Assembly (NCBI RefSeq): GCF_001874645.1
Contig: NZ_CP017886.1
Coordinates: 4,323,501 to 4,387,500 of the forward strand
Source of the DNA: Pseudomonas frederiksbergensis
GTDB lineage: Bacteria > Pseudomonadota > Gammaproteobacteria > Pseudomonadales > Pseudomonadaceae
Direction: 5' to 3'
DNA: 64,000 nucleotides
A model generated the notes under the pieces. That model worked only from the letters and a program-made list of their open reading frames with translations. It searched no databases and was not told the DNA's origin. The position numbers and the translations under genes are program-made. Shown here piece after piece: positions 8,119-17,000 of the stretch. How positions within the stretch are numbered: the stretch's first letter is position 1; every line of letters starts with the position of its first letter.

Positions 8119-9639
8119 ATGGATGTAACGTTAAAGGGCTGCATCACGCGGCTTGCCAAGGTTGTCCTGCTGGCGATTGCAGGCGACGCCTACGCCGAAA
8201 CACAGGCACCAGAATCGAGATTGGAGTATTTCAGTGTCGATGAAATCAAAACGAAAATGGAGCGTAACCAACTCACTTCCGTAGCGCTTGTGCAGCACTT
8301 GCTACGACGCATAGAGGCTCTGGATAAGCAGGGACCGGTGATCAATGCGGTCATCGAACTCAATCCGGATGCTTTGGAAATGGCCAGGGCACTGGATCTG
8401 GAGCGTCAGAGGGGGAGAGTACGAGGGCCTTTGCACGGGATTCCGGTGTTGCTCAAAGACAACATTGACACGTCTGACCCGATGCAGACCAGCGCCGGGT
8501 CTTTGGCGATGGTGGGGCAACCCGCAGCACAAGATGCCTTCATCGTACAGCGGCTCCGGGCTGCCGGAGCTGTCATTCTGGGAAAAACCAATCTCAGTGA
8601 GTGGGCCAACTTCCGCGACCCAGACATTCCTAGCGGTTGGAGCAGCAGAGGTGGGCAGACAAAAAATCCGCACCTGTTGAGCGGGGACCCATGTGGTTCC
8701 AGTTCAGGTTCCGCAGCGGCTGCCGCCGCAGGTTTTGCCCCTTTGACAGTAGGAACGGAAACCGCTGGCTCGATTATCTGCCCTGCGTCCATGAATGGTG
8801 TGGTGGGTGTCAAGCCAACGGTGGGTCTGCTGAGCCGCAGCGGAATCATCCCGGTGACCCACAAACTCGATACGCCAGGGCCTATCACTCGCACTGTTCG
8901 CGACGCTGCGTTGTTGTTGAATGCCATGACGGGTAAGGATCCCGCCGACCCTGTCAGTAAACCACACGGCATCAATGGCCGTGACTACACGGCGCTGCTG
9001 CTTCCGAATGCATTGGTGGGACGACGTATAGGTTACCCGGCCAAGTTCGGAACCCGCAGCGAGGCGGTGCAGACCGACCCTCAGTTTTCCCAGGCTCTGG
9101 AAGTCATGCAGGCCGCAGGCGCGACATTGATTCCGGTAGACCTCCAGGACCCTCAATCGCAAGGGGTGGAAGAGGCACTGAGTATGGGGATTAAACGCGA
9201 TCTGCCGGTCTATCTTGCAACACGAAAGGGGCTTGCTATACGGAATCTGGACGACCTGCTGTGCTTCAATCAGAGGTCTCCTGGCTCCGAGGGGTATGGA
9301 CAACTGACGTTGAGCGAAGCGAGCAAGATTGCCTTTGACGAGCCCACCTATAACAAGCTTTGGCAGAAAATCCACAATGAAAACGGCGCCGCCATCGATC
9401 ATTTGCTGACAGCGTATCAACTGGATGCCCTGGTGTCGGATGTCGGTTCGCCTGCCATGAACGTCGTGCCGTTGGCGGGGTATCCCGGCATCATGCTGCC
9501 TTCCGGAATCGACGGTGACGGTATGCCCACCTCGGTTTTCTTCTATGGAGCACGCTGGAGTGAGGCCAATCTCCTGGCATTGGCATACGGTTATGAGCAA
9601 GTCTCCCAGGCGCGGCGAACTCCGGTGTTCAAGCCGTAA
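8119..9639 (+). CDS. Amidase-signature hydrolase with signal peptide
   Basis: A 506-residue amidase of the amidase-signature family, which use a Ser-cisSer-Lys triad to hydrolyse amides. The Lys is in VLLKDNIDT, and the glycine/serine-rich signature reads DPCGSSSGSAAAAAAG followed by GTETAGSIICPAS. An N-terminal hydrophobic stretch (LAKVVLLAIAGDAYA) looks like a signal peptide, so it probably acts in the periplasm. The C-terminal part (NVVPLAGYPGIMLPSG) is typical. Substrate is not predictable. It is monocistronic; I see no linked transporter or regulator. Confidence 0.88.
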   Translation: MDVTLKGCITRLAKVVLLAIAGDAYAETQAPESRLEYFSVDEIKTKMERNQLTSVALVQHLLRRIEALDKQGPVINAVIELNPDALEMARALDLERQRGRVRGPLHGIPVLLKDNIDTSDPMQTSAGSLAMVGQPAAQDAFIVQRLRAAGAVILGKTNLSEWANFRDPDIPSGWSSRGGQTKNPHLLSGDPCGSSSGSAAAAAAGFAPLTVGTETAGSIICPASMNGVVGVKPTVGLLSRSGIIPVTHKLDTPGPITRTVRDAALLLNAMTGKDPADPVSKPHGINGRDYTALLLPNALVGRRIGYPAKFGTRSEAVQTDPQFSQALEVMQAAGATLIPVDLQDPQSQGVEEALSMGIKRDLPVYLATRKGLAIRNLDDLLCFNQRSPGSEGYGQLTLSEASKIAFDEPTYNKLWQKIHNENGAAIDHLLTAYQLDALVSDVGSPAMNVVPLAGYPGIMLPSGIDGDGMPTSVFFYGARWSEANLLALAYGYEQVSQARRTPVFKP

Positions 9640-9734
9640 TAATGGATCTGTGAGAATCTGTGGGCCGTGGCTCGCAGGCTTTCACACACTCCAGCGCCAT
9701 GAGCCGTTAGTGGGGTAGGTTCTGCACGTCTGCC

Positions 9735-10052
9735 TCACTCAATCATCGCGTAATCCGCTCGCCCCACCGGGTCAGGTGTAGAGCCTCTAACGCTCATGCC
9801 CCTGCCCGGTGCAAAGCCTGGAAAGAACACCAGACCTTCGGCTTCAAGCCGATAGGCGAGGGCCAGGCGGGTGACGTCTAGCACTTCACTGCCCGCCTCA
9901 AACCGTCGAATAGCTTCAACGGTAACCCCGGACTCCCTGGAAAACGCCTCCAGCGACCAGCCCAGCATTGCACGGGCTTGTGCGCTGTGTGCGGGGGTGA
10001 ATTGGAAAAGGGCGATACGTTCCAGGGTGATTTTCATCGCAAGAGAGGCCAT
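9735..10052 (-). CDS. Small XRE-type helix-turn-helix regulator
   Basis: A 105-residue protein with a Cro/C1-type helix-turn-helix in the middle (SAQARAMLGWSLEAFSRESG, then VTVEAIRRFEAG). A CGGAG ribosome-binding site lies seven bases before the ATG at 10052. A LexA-like box lies 37-56 bases upstream of the start, which suggests SOS induction. It stands alone, with no toxin partner or phage gene beside it. It could be a phage-derived or chromosomal repressor; its targets are unknown. Confidence 0.75.
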   Translation of the reverse strand: MASLAMKITLERIALFQFTPAHSAQARAMLGWSLEAFSRESGVTVEAIRRFEAGSEVLDVTRLALAYRLEAEGLVFFPGFAPGRGMSVRGSTPDPVGRADYAMIE

Positions 10053-10088
10053 GGTTTTCTCCGGGTTCGAGATGGATTACTCAACGTG

Positions 10089-10108
10089 TACTGTGTTTTT
10101 GTACAGTT
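10089..10108. promoter_or_regulatory. Candidate LexA (SOS) box
   Basis: TACTGT-N8-ACAGTT, close to the gammaproteobacterial LexA consensus CTGT-N8-ACAG with the flanking TA. The T-rich centre is typical. It lies just upstream of the XRE gene on the minus strand and just beyond the stop of the AraC gene. Confidence 0.5.
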
Positions 10109-10140
10109 GTTTTGAGCCCGGATCAAACTCAATTTTTTGA

Positions 10141-10917
10141 TTAATGTTTTTTCGGTTCTTCAAGGTAGGCGGTGGGTGCTTGCCCTAGCACCCGACGAAA
10201 CATCGTCGAAAACGCCGCTGGGCTTTCGTAGCCGAAGTCCAGGGCAATCCGTGTCACTGGCTCATCTGCGGCGAGCCGCGCCAAAGCCAGCACGACGCAG
10301 GCGCGTTGCCGCCATTGGCTAAAACTCAACAGGGTCTGCTGACGAAACAACCGGTTGAAGGTGCGAAGGCTGATGTGCAACTGATCCGCCCAGTGTTGAG
10401 GTGACTGATGGGCATCGGGCTGCTGGAGGAAGGTCTGGCAGAGTGCGAGCAGGCGATTATCCGCAGGCAGCGGAATGTGCAGAGGCAGATGGGCACTGCG
10501 TGCCAGTTCATGCAACAACAAACTGATCAACACACCGTCGCGTTCCGTTTCAGCGTATTCAAGCGGCAGCTCCACCGCTTCCATCAGCAGTTGACGCACC
10601 AGCGGTGAAACCCCGATCACCTGGCAATTGCTGCCGAAAGCGTTCATCGCTGTGGGTTCGATGTAGAGGCTGCGGGTGCTGACCCCGAGCATCAACACTT
10701 CATGTGGCACGCCCGCTGGAATCCACACCGCTCGCTGCGGTGGCACCACCCAATTGCCGTCGTCGGTGCTGACCTGCATCACGCCCGTGGCGCCATACAA
10801 CAGCTGAGACCGACGATGACTATGACGCGGCAGCAAATGCCCGTGAGGGTAATCCGTTCCAATCGCCACCACGGCGCGTGGTGTGTGGTCGAGCAAATCA
10901 ATCGACGTGTTGCGCAT
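10141..10917 (-). CDS. AraC-family transcriptional regulator
   Basis: A 258-residue AraC/XylS regulator. An N-terminal cupin sensor (HLLPRHSHRRSQLLYGATG, VPPQRAVWIPAGVPHEV) is followed by two helix-turn-helix motifs at the C-terminus (WADQLHISLRTFNRLFRQQ and ITRIALDFGYESPAAFSTMF-like VTRIALDFGYESPAAF). I chose ATG 10917 (MRNTSIDLLD) over a TTG further upstream. It is divergent from the TauE/SafE exporter gene (11032), with 114 bases between, so the exporter is its likely target. Confidence 0.88.
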   Translation of the reverse strand: MRNTSIDLLDHTPRAVVAIGTDYPHGHLLPRHSHRRSQLLYGATGVMQVSTDDGNWVVPPQRAVWIPAGVPHEVLMLGVSTRSLYIEPTAMNAFGSNCQVIGVSPLVRQLLMEAVELPLEYAETERDGVLISLLLHELARSAHLPLHIPLPADNRLLALCQTFLQQPDAHQSPQHWADQLHISLRTFNRLFRQQTLLSFSQWRQRACVVLALARLAADEPVTRIALDFGYESPAAFSTMFRRVLGQAPTAYLEEPKKH

Positions 10918-11031
10918 AGAGCAAGCATCCAGCAGTTGGCGTAAACGCAAACATTATTGGCTGACTTGCTGAAGCAGGCCAAGCACCGTCCTTCTATCGT
11001 CGAGACCCACTCAACCGATGGACGATGCTCA

Positions 11032-11847
11032 ATGTTTTATCTTCTGCTGGCGCTTTTTGGCTGCATGACCGGCGTCACCGCCGTGCTGTTCGGATTTGGT
11101 GGTGGATTCGTCGTGGTGCCTTTGCTGTATCAGATGTTGATGTTCAGCCATGGCGCTGACGACCCGATCAGCCAATCGGCCATGCATGTAGCGGTCGCCA
11201 CGTCGACCAGCGTGATGATCGTCAATGCCTCGGTCGCCACCGGCAAACATCGCCGCGCAGGTAATCTCATTCGGCATTACCTGTGGCCACTTGGCGGGTT
11301 CATCGGGCTGGGCGCCATCTTGGGTGCAATCGCGGCGATGTGGATGGAGGGCGAAGTGATCCGCTATGCATTCATCGCTTATTTGGGCATCACAATTGTG
11401 GATTGCCTGCTACGACGCGGTTTTCTCACAGCACCCGCCGGAATTACCCCACGGCGATTGGGGAGGGCGGAAGTCTCCGGTGGTGGCGTGAGTATTGGCG
11501 CGATTGCGACTTTTCTCGGCGTCGGCGGCAGCGTCATGACCGTACCGTTGTTGCGACGTTGTGGTCTGAGCATGTCTCAGGCGACGTCCATGGCCAACCC
11601 GTTGAGCCTGCCAGTAGCGTTGGCCGGAACATTGACCTACATGGCCATGGCCGGATTCACACCGTTCGATCTGGGACCCTGGTTTATCGGCTACGTCGAC
11701 CTGCTGGCTTTCGCACTATTGACCCTGGGTTCGATGCTCGGAATTCGCCTGGCAACGCCCTGGATCGGACGCATACCGGATCGGGTGCATGCGCAGGTTT
11801 ACGTCGGTCTGTTGATTCTGGTGATGCTCGGCATGTGCTTGAGTTGA
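11032..11847 (+). CDS. TauE/SafE-family anion permease
   Basis: A 271-residue integral membrane protein of the TauE/SafE (DUF81) family, which export sulfite, sulfoacetate or related organic anions. It begins MFYLLLALFGCMTGVTAVLFG and shows the duplicated family motif: GFGGGFVVVPLL in the first half and FLGVGGSVMTVPLL in the second, giving about eight membrane helices. The start at 11032 begins the first helix; the longer frame upstream is the divergent promoter region. Control by the divergent AraC-type gene is likely from position alone. The substrate is unknown. Confidence 0.88.
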   Translation: MFYLLLALFGCMTGVTAVLFGFGGGFVVVPLLYQMLMFSHGADDPISQSAMHVAVATSTSVMIVNASVATGKHRRAGNLIRHYLWPLGGFIGLGAILGAIAAMWMEGEVIRYAFIAYLGITIVDCLLRRGFLTAPAGITPRRLGRAEVSGGGVSIGAIATFLGVGGSVMTVPLLRRCGLSMSQATSMANPLSLPVALAGTLTYMAMAGFTPFDLGPWFIGYVDLLAFALLTLGSMLGIRLATPWIGRIPDRVHAQVYVGLLILVMLGMCLS

Positions 11848-11857
11848 ACGCGGCTTA

Positions 11858-12814
11858 TCAACCCTCCAACCCCGGCACCTCTCGAATAATGAAGTGATCC
11901 AGATTCTCGATATCACCACTGAATACCCCGAACGTCTGCTCGGGGTTTTTCTTGCTCGGCACGTGTTTCAGCTCAGGCGTCACGCCATAGAAGAAGCAAT
12001 AAAGCTCTCGCTCGCTGCCGATGGCGCTTTTGATTTCCTCCAGGAAGGCTTTGCGCTTGCGGTAGTTCTCGATCAGGTTTTTGCTCAGGTAGACGTTCAC
12101 CGAGTAGGGCTTTTTGTCGAACCAGACCTTTTTCTCGAAGTCGATGCGGAAACTGGTGTTGTAGTCCTTGATGGCTTTGATCTTGCCCCAGTAAATCAGC
12201 CCCTTGTTGTCCTGCAGGTATTCGATCTTCTTGAAGAACGAACCGTAAGACGCCGTGTGCTCGCCAATCTTCAGCGGCATGCGTTTGAGCAGGTCCTTGT
12301 CATCGAAATTCGACACGAAGCACTCCACCGGGTGAGCGAAGACGCTCGTCTTGTCCGGGGCCGTGTCGCGGGTCGGATGCTCAGTAGTGCTGGTCGTGGC
12401 AGAAGGTTTCGGCTGATTCCGAGGCGCATCGACATCCGGCATTGGGGTGGACGGCTTGCGCACATACTGACGTCGGGTCAGCAGCAACTCCGATGGAAAG
12501 TGCTCCTCCGGCCCGTCGTCCGTTTCTGCACCTTCTGATGCCGGCGTTCTGAGGCTGACATAAGCGCAGCCTTCGATATGCCGGGTGCCGGGCAGGTTCT
12601 TGAAGTGTGGCGTCCGGATGTAATTGACGTTTTTCGCGTTAAACGTCCCCAGCCCATTCGCCGCATCGAACGCCGTACGACAGTTATCGTTGGGGCACTG
12701 AAAGCGCTCCTTGGCCGAGTCGAAGTCCACCGTCTCGTCGAAGTTCAGATCGCGCACGTCATAGATCGACAGCTTGTCGTCGAGGCTGATGCAGTAGGCG
12801 GTATTGAATTTCAT
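11858..12814 (-). CDS. Uncharacterised protein with a CPNDNC...H...H-C putative zinc site
   Basis: I do not recognise this 318-residue protein. Near residues 39-84 it has FQCPNDNC, then TPHFKN and GTRHIEGCAY, a Cys/His spacing like a zinc ribbon and reminiscent of the N-terminal motif of CoiA-like proteins. Residues about 90-165 are low-complexity (Pro, Thr, Glu, Ser), followed by a charged C-terminal domain rich in Lys and aromatics (SFFKKIEYLQDNKGLIYWG). No signal peptide or membrane segment is seen. It is divergent from the membrane-protein/metacaspase pair that starts at 13029, so it may be a regulator or partner of that cassette. It converges on the TauE gene, 10 bases from its stop. Confidence 0.7.
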   Translation of the reverse strand: MKFNTAYCISLDDKLSIYDVRDLNFDETVDFDSAKERFQCPNDNCRTAFDAANGLGTFNAKNVNYIRTPHFKNLPGTRHIEGCAYVSLRTPASEGAETDDGPEEHFPSELLLTRRQYVRKPSTPMPDVDAPRNQPKPSATTSTTEHPTRDTAPDKTSVFAHPVECFVSNFDDKDLLKRMPLKIGEHTASYGSFFKKIEYLQDNKGLIYWGKIKAIKDYNTSFRIDFEKKVWFDKKPYSVNVYLSKNLIENYRKRKAFLEEIKSAIGSERELYCFFYGVTPELKHVPSKKNPEQTFGVFSGDIENLDHFIIREVPGLEG

Positions 12815-13028
12815 GCGCGCTCGGGTCCTTGAGAGGTAGGTGGCGTATTAATAGCGGGTGGCGCGTGATGGCGCACCTGTTGATTCACGTTCGTCGCATC
12901 AACGTCCTCCGCCATTGGACAAGACCCCATAGCCTGACTAGCGTTGTGAGATGGGTCGCCTTGCTCCTTTCCTCTTCCTGAGGTCATGTTCCGAGCTGAC
13001 TGTCTGCCGCATCTACAAGGAGGTAAGG

Positions 13029-14006
13029 ATGTTTGGGTCGGTCGTTCTGGACGCGATTCTCGGGATGTTGGCGCTGTTCACGCTGCTGGGCATTTTCGTC
13101 ACCGCCCTGACTGAAATCATTCAATCATTCTTCCAGAAGGTCCGGGCGAAGTACCTTTATGACGCCCTGAAACTGTTGTTCACCGGCAAATTGAAGGGGC
13201 TGAACGACAGCGACATGGCGTTCTTCCAACAGGTGCTCGATCACCCGGTGATCCAGTCCATGGCGCCACCGGGCAATCGCCCCAGTTACCTGGCCCCGGC
13301 GATGCTGGCGCAGGTGGTGATCACTCTGCTACTGCACAAAGACGACACCACGACCCTCGATATTCCCCTCGACGAACTCAAAGCGGCCCTGACCAAAGGC
13401 ATTGCGCAGGTTCCCTCCGAACACTTGCGACGCGCGCTGTCGACATTGCTTGCGGCGGCCCAGGCCAAAGTCACCACGACTCAGGAGCTGTTGTGTTCGT
13501 TCAAGACCCGGCTGGAGCACTGGATCAATGCGGTCATGGACCGCGCCGAAGGCTGGATGCGGCGTAATGCCAAAATCGTCTCGCTGGTCTGTTCGCTGGT
13601 GATTTGCCTGGTACTCAACGTCAACGCGTTCGACCTCATGCAAGGCCTGGTGCGCAATGACACCTTGCGCGCGGCGGGCATGCAGATGGCCAACAATCTG
13701 GTGACCAACAACGCGTCCGCAACGTTCGATCAAGTCTGTGCGAGCCGGGACGACAAGGCCCAGTGCCAGTTCGATTCGGCATTGAGCAGTTTGCAGGCGC
13801 TGCCTCAGGGCGCTATCGGCTGGAATAACCCGCCGGCGTTTTTACACCACGATCAGAAAAACAAAGCCGCCTGGTTCGGCTACTGGTTGTTTGGGGTCAT
13901 CACGGCGGCGCTGGCTGCCTCGTTGGGCGGCGACTTCTGGTTCAAGCTGTTGAGCCAGATGATTCGCCTGACGGGCAGCAAAACTATCCAGCCCCCCAAG
14001 ACCTGA
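13029..14006 (+). CDS. Uncharacterised three-helix membrane protein, partner of the caspase fusion
   Basis: A 325-residue protein with three probable membrane segments: residues about 5-30 (LGMLALFTLLGIFVTAL), about 188-208 (IVSLVCSLVICLVLNV) and about 283-303 (WLFGVITAALAASLGG). A large soluble part lies between helices one and two. A shorter loop with two Cys (QVCAS and AQCQF) lies between two and three, possibly periplasmic. A perfect AAGGAGGT ribosome-binding site precedes ATG 13029. The next gene starts 39 bases after its stop, so the two form an operon. I do not recognise the family; an anchor or pore for the downstream phospholipase/caspase protein is a reasonable guess. Confidence 0.72.
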   Translation: MFGSVVLDAILGMLALFTLLGIFVTALTEIIQSFFQKVRAKYLYDALKLLFTGKLKGLNDSDMAFFQQVLDHPVIQSMAPPGNRPSYLAPAMLAQVVITLLLHKDDTTTLDIPLDELKAALTKGIAQVPSEHLRRALSTLLAAAQAKVTTTQELLCSFKTRLEHWINAVMDRAEGWMRRNAKIVSLVCSLVICLVLNVNAFDLMQGLVRNDTLRAAGMQMANNLVTNNASATFDQVCASRDDKAQCQFDSALSSLQALPQGAIGWNNPPAFLHHDQKNKAAWFGYWLFGVITAALAASLGGDFWFKLLSQMIRLTGSKTIQPPKT

Positions 14007-14045
14007 GCGCTGCGAAATCAGGGAATTCACTTCAGGGAGCGCAGC

Positions 14046-17000
14046 ATGCCAAACAATTGGCCCGCCGAGATTGAGCACGTCGTTGTGCTGATGATGGAAA
14101 ACCGTTCCTTCGATCATCTGCTGGGGGATTACACCCGCATCAACCCAGCGTGCGAGGGCATCAACCGTAACGCGCCCAGCACCAACCCGCTGACGGACGC
14201 CAGTGGCCACTCAGCGGTGATCACTCAAACGGCTGAAATAACCGATTACTTCGCCCTGTGGGCGCCGCCCGCGCCTTCGCCACCGGCGCTACCGGCAAAG
14301 GACAGCGAAGGCTTCGACCTGGGCCACGAGTTTGTCGATGTGGTGAAGCAACTGGACGTGACGCTCAAGACCAGCCTGACCGCGCCCAAACTCGATGGCT
14401 TTGCGCAGGACGCCTACGACAAGGCTCGCAACGATCTGAAGGTGTACAAAACCTGGTCGCAATCCATGGCGCAGCGGGCGATGAATTACATCCCGTTCGG
14501 TGCTACTCCGGCCGATGATCCGCTGTCGGCGATCCAGGGGCTGGCGCGCAATTTCACCGTGTGCGACCGCTGGTTTGCCTCGGTGCCGGGCCCGACCTGG
14601 CCGAACCGTTTTTTCGCCATGCTCGGCAGTTGCAATGGTCACCTGCTGATGCCGTCCACGGGCACGGTGCTGGCCGGTATCAAAAGCCTGATTGCGCAGT
14701 TTGGCGGCGACAGTATTTTTTCGTTGCTGCGTGACAAGGGCCACGATGTGCGCATTTATTCCGACGGTGCGATCCCGCTGGCGGCACTGGTCAAAGGTGG
14801 TTTGCAGCACATGAGCATCGACGACTTCAAGTCGGATGTCGCCGCTGACAAGCTCCCCGAACTGTCGTGGATCGAGCCGAGCTACGGCCTGCTCAACGGC
14901 AAACTTGGGCCCAATGTGTCGCACCATCCACCGGAAGACCTGCGTTTTGGCGATCAGTTTGTCGGTGAGGTGTTCAATGCCCTGTCGGCCAATACCGATG
15001 TCTGGAACAAAACCCTGTTCGTGCTGCTGTACGACGAGCACGGCGGTTTCCATGACCATGTGGTGCCACCGACCTGCGTTGCACCCGATGCAACGTCCGA
15101 TGTCGATTGGCCAAACCCCTTCACTCGACTCGGCATCCGCGTACCGGCGATCCTCGCCTCGCCGTGGCTCAATCCGGGTTTGATTCCCTGGACCGGCGCG
15201 CTCGATCAGCAGCATTACGATCACACCAGTTTGCTGGCCTTTCTTTGCGATCATTTCCAACTACCGCGCAGCGCCCTCGGTGCAAGGGTGGTCGCGGCCC
15301 AGCACTTCGGCAACGCGCCGATCTGGCGCACTGCCGCGAGCGTGACTCCACCGCAGCAGTTGGCAGCCACCGCCGTGCCAAGCCGCGTCGGGCTGCCATT
15401 GATCGAGTCCGAACTGGCGACCCAAAGCCGGCAGGTGGTGGACAGTGCCACCGGTTACCTCGACGGTCTAGATCCGGAGCAGATCTGGAAGAACAGCGCC
15501 CAAGGCGTCAGCAATTTCCTCGACAACCGCACTCGGGCACTGGTTGATCCCGGCCAGGCCGCCCTCACATCCGCCGCGCCCAGCGCGGACAGCCTGGAGG
15601 CGAAACTGCGGCGCCTGCAGGATTTGATGGCCATCGCCCACGGTCAAACGGTGCCTGCCGTTGCGGCGCCCCTCAGCAAAGCCTTGGTAGCGCCGGGGCC
15701 GGGAGTAGCGCCAGCGCGACTGAAAGTGCTGTGCCTGCCCGGTGTGGGATTCACGCAGGCCGCCAACGTGCAGGGCAGCACCGATGCGAACTGGCAGGAA
15801 CAATGGCGCACGCTGATCCGCAACCAACTGGCGCAGAACGGTCGCGTCATCGATGACCAGGACATCGACTTTCTACCCTTCGATGACCAACTCAAGGATG
15901 GGCCGGATTTCGCCCAGATCACCCGGGGCCTGGCGATGCTGCGGGACGACGCCAGGGGCAAGGCCGACGAGGATTTTGGCAGTTGGGGCCTGCCGGTCAA
16001 TCAGATGCTGCGCACCACTGTCGGCGCCATCGTGCAATGGATCGAAGACGCCGACTTGCGCACCGCACTGACCCAACATCTGTTGGCGAAAATTGATGCC
16101 TTCGACCCGCAGATCATCTTCGCCCAAGGGCTGGGCAGCCTGATCGGCTACGACGCCTTGCGCCGTTCGGTGGTCAAGAATGACTCGGCACTGCAGAGCA
16201 TCGATGGCCGGGTGTTCGTCAGCTTCGGCTCACCTATCGCGCTGCCGTTGGTGATGCGCGAAGTGTGGGGCGGGCGGGTCATGCGCCTGAGCGAAAACGG
16301 TCGAGGCATTCGCCGCTGGTTCCACCTGTATAACCCCAACGACGGCTTGCTGACTCGGCCGATCACCTCGCCAGACTCCGCTCGGGTCGACCTGCAAACC
16401 GAGTTCAGCGTGCCGCTGCGTGATGACCTGCTGGACCTTAATCACGCCGCCCAGGCCTACTTGTCGTCACCCACCAGCCAGACCGGCCTCTGGCCACAAC
16501 TGGCCCGCGACGTGGTGGCGGCGGGCATTCTGGAAGTACCAGCGTTCCTGTCCCGCAGCGGCCAACGCAAACGCCGCGCCCTGGTGGTCGGCATCAACGA
16601 TTACCCGGATCCGAGCGCACGCCTCGACGGCTGCATCAACGACACTTACCTGATCAGCCGCATGCTCCAGGAAAGCGGCTACGACGCCGGCGACATTCGA
16701 TTACTGCACGACGCCCGAGCGACCCGGGCAAACTTCGTCGAACGCCTCGAATGGCTGGTGGAAGGCGCCCGCGCCGGAGACGAACGCGTGCTGTTCTATT
16801 CCGGCCACGGCACCCAACTGCCGGCCTACAGCAGCAGCGGCGAAGCCGACCGCATGGACGAAACCCTGGTGCTCTACGACTTCAACTGGGACGACGAAAA
16901 CACCCACTTCACCGACAAACTGTTCCGCCAGTTCTACAGCCACCTGCCGTTCGACCCGGATGGCCACGGCGCCAAACGGACCGTCATGTTCGACTGCTGC

